NCBI GenBank assembly: GCA_964347135.1 | Contig: CAYFXA010000019.1 | Span: forward strand, 1 to 50,888 | Direction: 5' to 3' | Length of the DNA: 50,888 bases | Origin: CAYFXA01 sp964347135 | Lineage (GTDB): Bacteria; Patescibacteriota; Microgenomatia; PFEM01; JAHIFH01 | In this document: one piece after another, positions 49,557-50,888 of the stretch | Layout: every line of letters starts with the position of its first letter | How positions within the stretch are numbered: position 1 is the stretch's first letter | Notes under the pieces: model-generated | Database searches by the model: none | Told to the model about the DNA's origin: nothing | The model's input: only the letters and a program-made list of their open reading frames with translations | Translations under genes and position numbers: made by a program

Positions 49557-49585
49557 TTGACAATTGTGAAAAAATCTGTTACTTT
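49557..49585 (+). promoter_or_regulatory. Predicted promoter of rpmA, leaderless type
   Basis: Consensus -35 TTGACA at 49557-49562, a 17-bp spacer and a weak extended -10 TGTTACTTT (TACTTT at 49580-49585). The rpmA ATG follows after eight bases. Confidence 0.45.
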
Positions 49586-49593
49586 GGTTAGCG

Positions 49594-49842
49594 ATGGCAA
49601 AAACAAAAGCAGGCGGAAGTAAAGCTAGTCAATTAACTCCTCGAGTTGGTAAGAGGTTGGGAGTGAAAATTTTTGGTGGTCAAGCGGTTAAAGCAGGTAA
49701 TATTATTGTTCGTCAGCGAGGAACCAAATTTCATCCTGGAGAAGGAGTGGGTCTTGGTCGAGACCACACCCTTTTTGCTCTTAGAGACGGCGTGGTTGAA
49801 TTCATTAAAAGAAAAGGTAAAAAATTAGTTACTATTTCCTAA
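49594..49842 (+). CDS. rpmA: 50S ribosomal protein L27
   Basis: This 82-aa protein has the typical L27 text KRLGVKIFGGQAVKAG, IIVRQRGTKFHPG and GLGRDHTLFAL. The N-terminus (MAKTKAGGSKAS) reaches the peptidyl transferase centre in known ribosomes. No cleavable N-terminal extension like that of some Firmicutes is seen. It is followed by parB after 5 bp. Confidence 0.97.
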   Translation: MAKTKAGGSKASQLTPRVGKRLGVKIFGGQAVKAGNIIVRQRGTKFHPGEGVGLGRDHTLFALRDGVVEFIKRKGKKLVTIS

Positions 49843-49847
49843 CTTCG

Positions 49848-50681
49848 ATGGCAAAACAAATAGTTGATATTGATGTAAACGAACTTCAATCCAATCCTCT
49901 TCAACCTCGGGGGGTAATCACTCCAGAATCGTTGGTAGATTTAACGGAATCGATTAAAGAACATGGTGTACTTGAACCCTTAGTGGTGGCAAAAACTCCT
50001 GCAGGTTTTCAAATCATTGCTGGGGAACGACGTTGGCGAGCAGCCAAAATGGCTGGTTTATCATCTGTTCCTGCCATAATCAAAGAAACCAGTCCGCGGG
50101 GAATGTTGGAAATGGCTTTGGTGGAGAATGTTCAGCGAGAAGATTTAAATCCTCTTGATCGAGCCAAAGCCTTTATCAGGTTAATCGAAGAGTTTGGCTT
50201 AACCAACAAGGAAATTTCCAAGCGAATTAGTAAAAGCTCTGCTTATATTTCCAACTCAATCAAACTGCTTTCTTTGCCCGATGCTCTTAAAGATGGACTT
50301 TTATCAGGTTTGATTACTGAAGGCCATGCTCGAGCACTAGCTTCAATTGATGATACCAAACTCATGATTGAGGCTTACAAAATTATTCTCCGAGAATCTG
50401 GTTCAGTCAGAAAAGCTGAAGAAATTGCCCGCCGAATGAAGAAAAGAGCTAAACAACCACCCAAAGGACTTGATAAAACAGCTCCCCTTATCATTTCCGA
50501 GGAGTCTGATAAGATTCGTGACAATATTCATGAATCGTTGGGTGGTGGTGAAGATATAGTTGTTAGAGTCACTCGTTCACGAGCCCAAACCAAGGTTTTT
50601 ATTACCCTTAAAGGTAACTTAAAGAAAACAGAAGACAATCTCCAAAAGATTTACAAAGGAATTGCTAAGAAGAAAAGTTAA
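49848..50681 (+). CDS. parB: Chromosome partitioning protein ParB
   Basis: This 277-aa CTP-dependent DNA clamp has LQSNPLQPRG (residues 13-22), the CTP-binding GERRWRAAKMAG (about 59-70), ENVQREDLNPLDRAKAF (about 93-109) and a helix-turn-helix with NKEISKRISKSSAYISNSI. The C-terminal dimerisation part is short and basic. It binds parS sites near the origin in most bacteria. No parA is next to it. Its stop overlaps the end of the minus-strand signal peptidase gene by 4 bp. Confidence 0.93.
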   Translation: MAKQIVDIDVNELQSNPLQPRGVITPESLVDLTESIKEHGVLEPLVVAKTPAGFQIIAGERRWRAAKMAGLSSVPAIIKETSPRGMLEMALVENVQREDLNPLDRAKAFIRLIEEFGLTNKEISKRISKSSAYISNSIKLLSLPDALKDGLLSGLITEGHARALASIDDTKLMIEAYKIILRESGSVRKAEEIARRMKKRAKQPPKGLDKTAPLIISEESDKIRDNIHESLGGGEDIVVRVTRSRAQTKVFITLKGNLKKTEDNLQKIYKGIAKKKS

Positions 50682-50888
50682 TATTCCGTTCCCCTGATTA
50701 TTCCTATCCTATTAGCCGGCCAATAACGAAACCAGGCTTTGCCAACAATATTTGATTCCGGAACCACACCCCAATCTCGGGAATCAGAGCTGTAAGGCCG
50801 ATTATCACCAACAACAAAGTATTCATTTTCGGATAGGGTAATACTTTTGCCTGCTTGCCAAGTGCGTCCGGAGCTAGTGCAGATATCC
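50678..50888 (-). CDS. lepB: Signal peptidase I, C-terminal part (partial)
   Basis: The minus strand has an open frame from the window edge to TAA at 50680-50678. It shows the C-terminal box of type I signal peptidases: YFVVGDNRPYSSDSRDWG followed by VPESNIVGKAWFRYWP. The catalytic Ser and Lys lie beyond the window. The enzyme cleaves signal peptides outside the membrane. About 70 residues are visible and look intact. Confidence 0.9.
   Translation of the reverse strand, partial: DICTSSGRTWQAGKSITLSENEYFVVGDNRPYSSDSRDWGVVPESNIVGKAWFRYWPANRIGIIRGTEY

Noticed and set aside
49222..49842. Small cysteine protease gene between rplU and rpmA, as in Firmicutes
   Set aside because: The 54-bp gap holds only a promoter; L27 here also lacks the N-terminal extension such a protease removes.

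Overview
The window is a gene-dense, AT-rich stretch with almost all genes on the plus strand. Junctions are mostly ATGA overlaps or gaps of a few bases. No rRNA, tRNA, CRISPR array or insertion sequence was recognised. The gene content suggests a Patescibacteria/CPR bacterium, most likely of the Microgenomates type. The reasons are compact operons, a short RecO, a MurE without its N-terminal domain, a MurF with a membrane N-terminus, a DUF4012 protein beside a short WbaP-type transferase, and several promoters placed so close to the start codon that the mRNA should be leaderless. The taxonomic call is inference.

Layout. (1) 1-8085 is a surface-glycan block: a hexapeptide acyltransferase cut by the window edge, a small membrane protein, two GT2 and two GT4 glycosyltransferases, an O-antigen ligase/polymerase-like protein and a GT39-like membrane transferase. 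(2) 8066-17125 is an unusual ECF-type transporter locus: a fused two-domain ATPase (EcfA-A'), then ten tandem paralogous six-helix membrane proteins of 182-197 aa that look like S-components, then EcfT. A TrmB-family regulator lies on the opposite strand between copies 6 and 7, with a palindrome-rich divergent promoter region. (3) 17255-19059 holds an unrecognised 409-aa protein and a gamma-glutamylcyclotransferase-like protein. (4) 19067-23862 is a second glycan block: GT4, mannose-1-phosphate guanylyltransferase, WbaP-like transferase, DUF4012 protein. (5) 23866-26611 holds recO, glyQS and an anchored extracellular protein. (6) 26736-45044 is a rearranged division and cell wall (dcw) cluster: mraZ, rsmH, ftsL-like, ftsI, a sugar nucleotidyltransferase, a PHP protein, murE, a hydrolase, murF, a DegT aminotransferase, a FemAB protein, an unknown protein, mraY, ftsW, a minus-strand DUF4258 gene, murG, ftsQ, ftsA, ftsZ. 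(7) 45088-50888 holds a possible attenuator leader, ileS, rodA, rplU, rpmA, parB and the C-terminal end of a minus-strand signal peptidase I.

The two glycan blocks would make a surface polysaccharide: GDP-mannose supply, a first sugar-phosphate transferase, glycosyltransferases and a ligase/polymerase. The dcw block would make and remodel peptidoglycan at the septum. The ECF locus sits inside the glycan region and its ATPase gene overlaps the last glycosyltransferase. Its ten paralogs share nearly constant N- and C-terminal segments but have diverged cores. That is what one would expect of many substrate-binding subunits docking on a single energising module. This is the most interesting and apparently undescribed system in the window.
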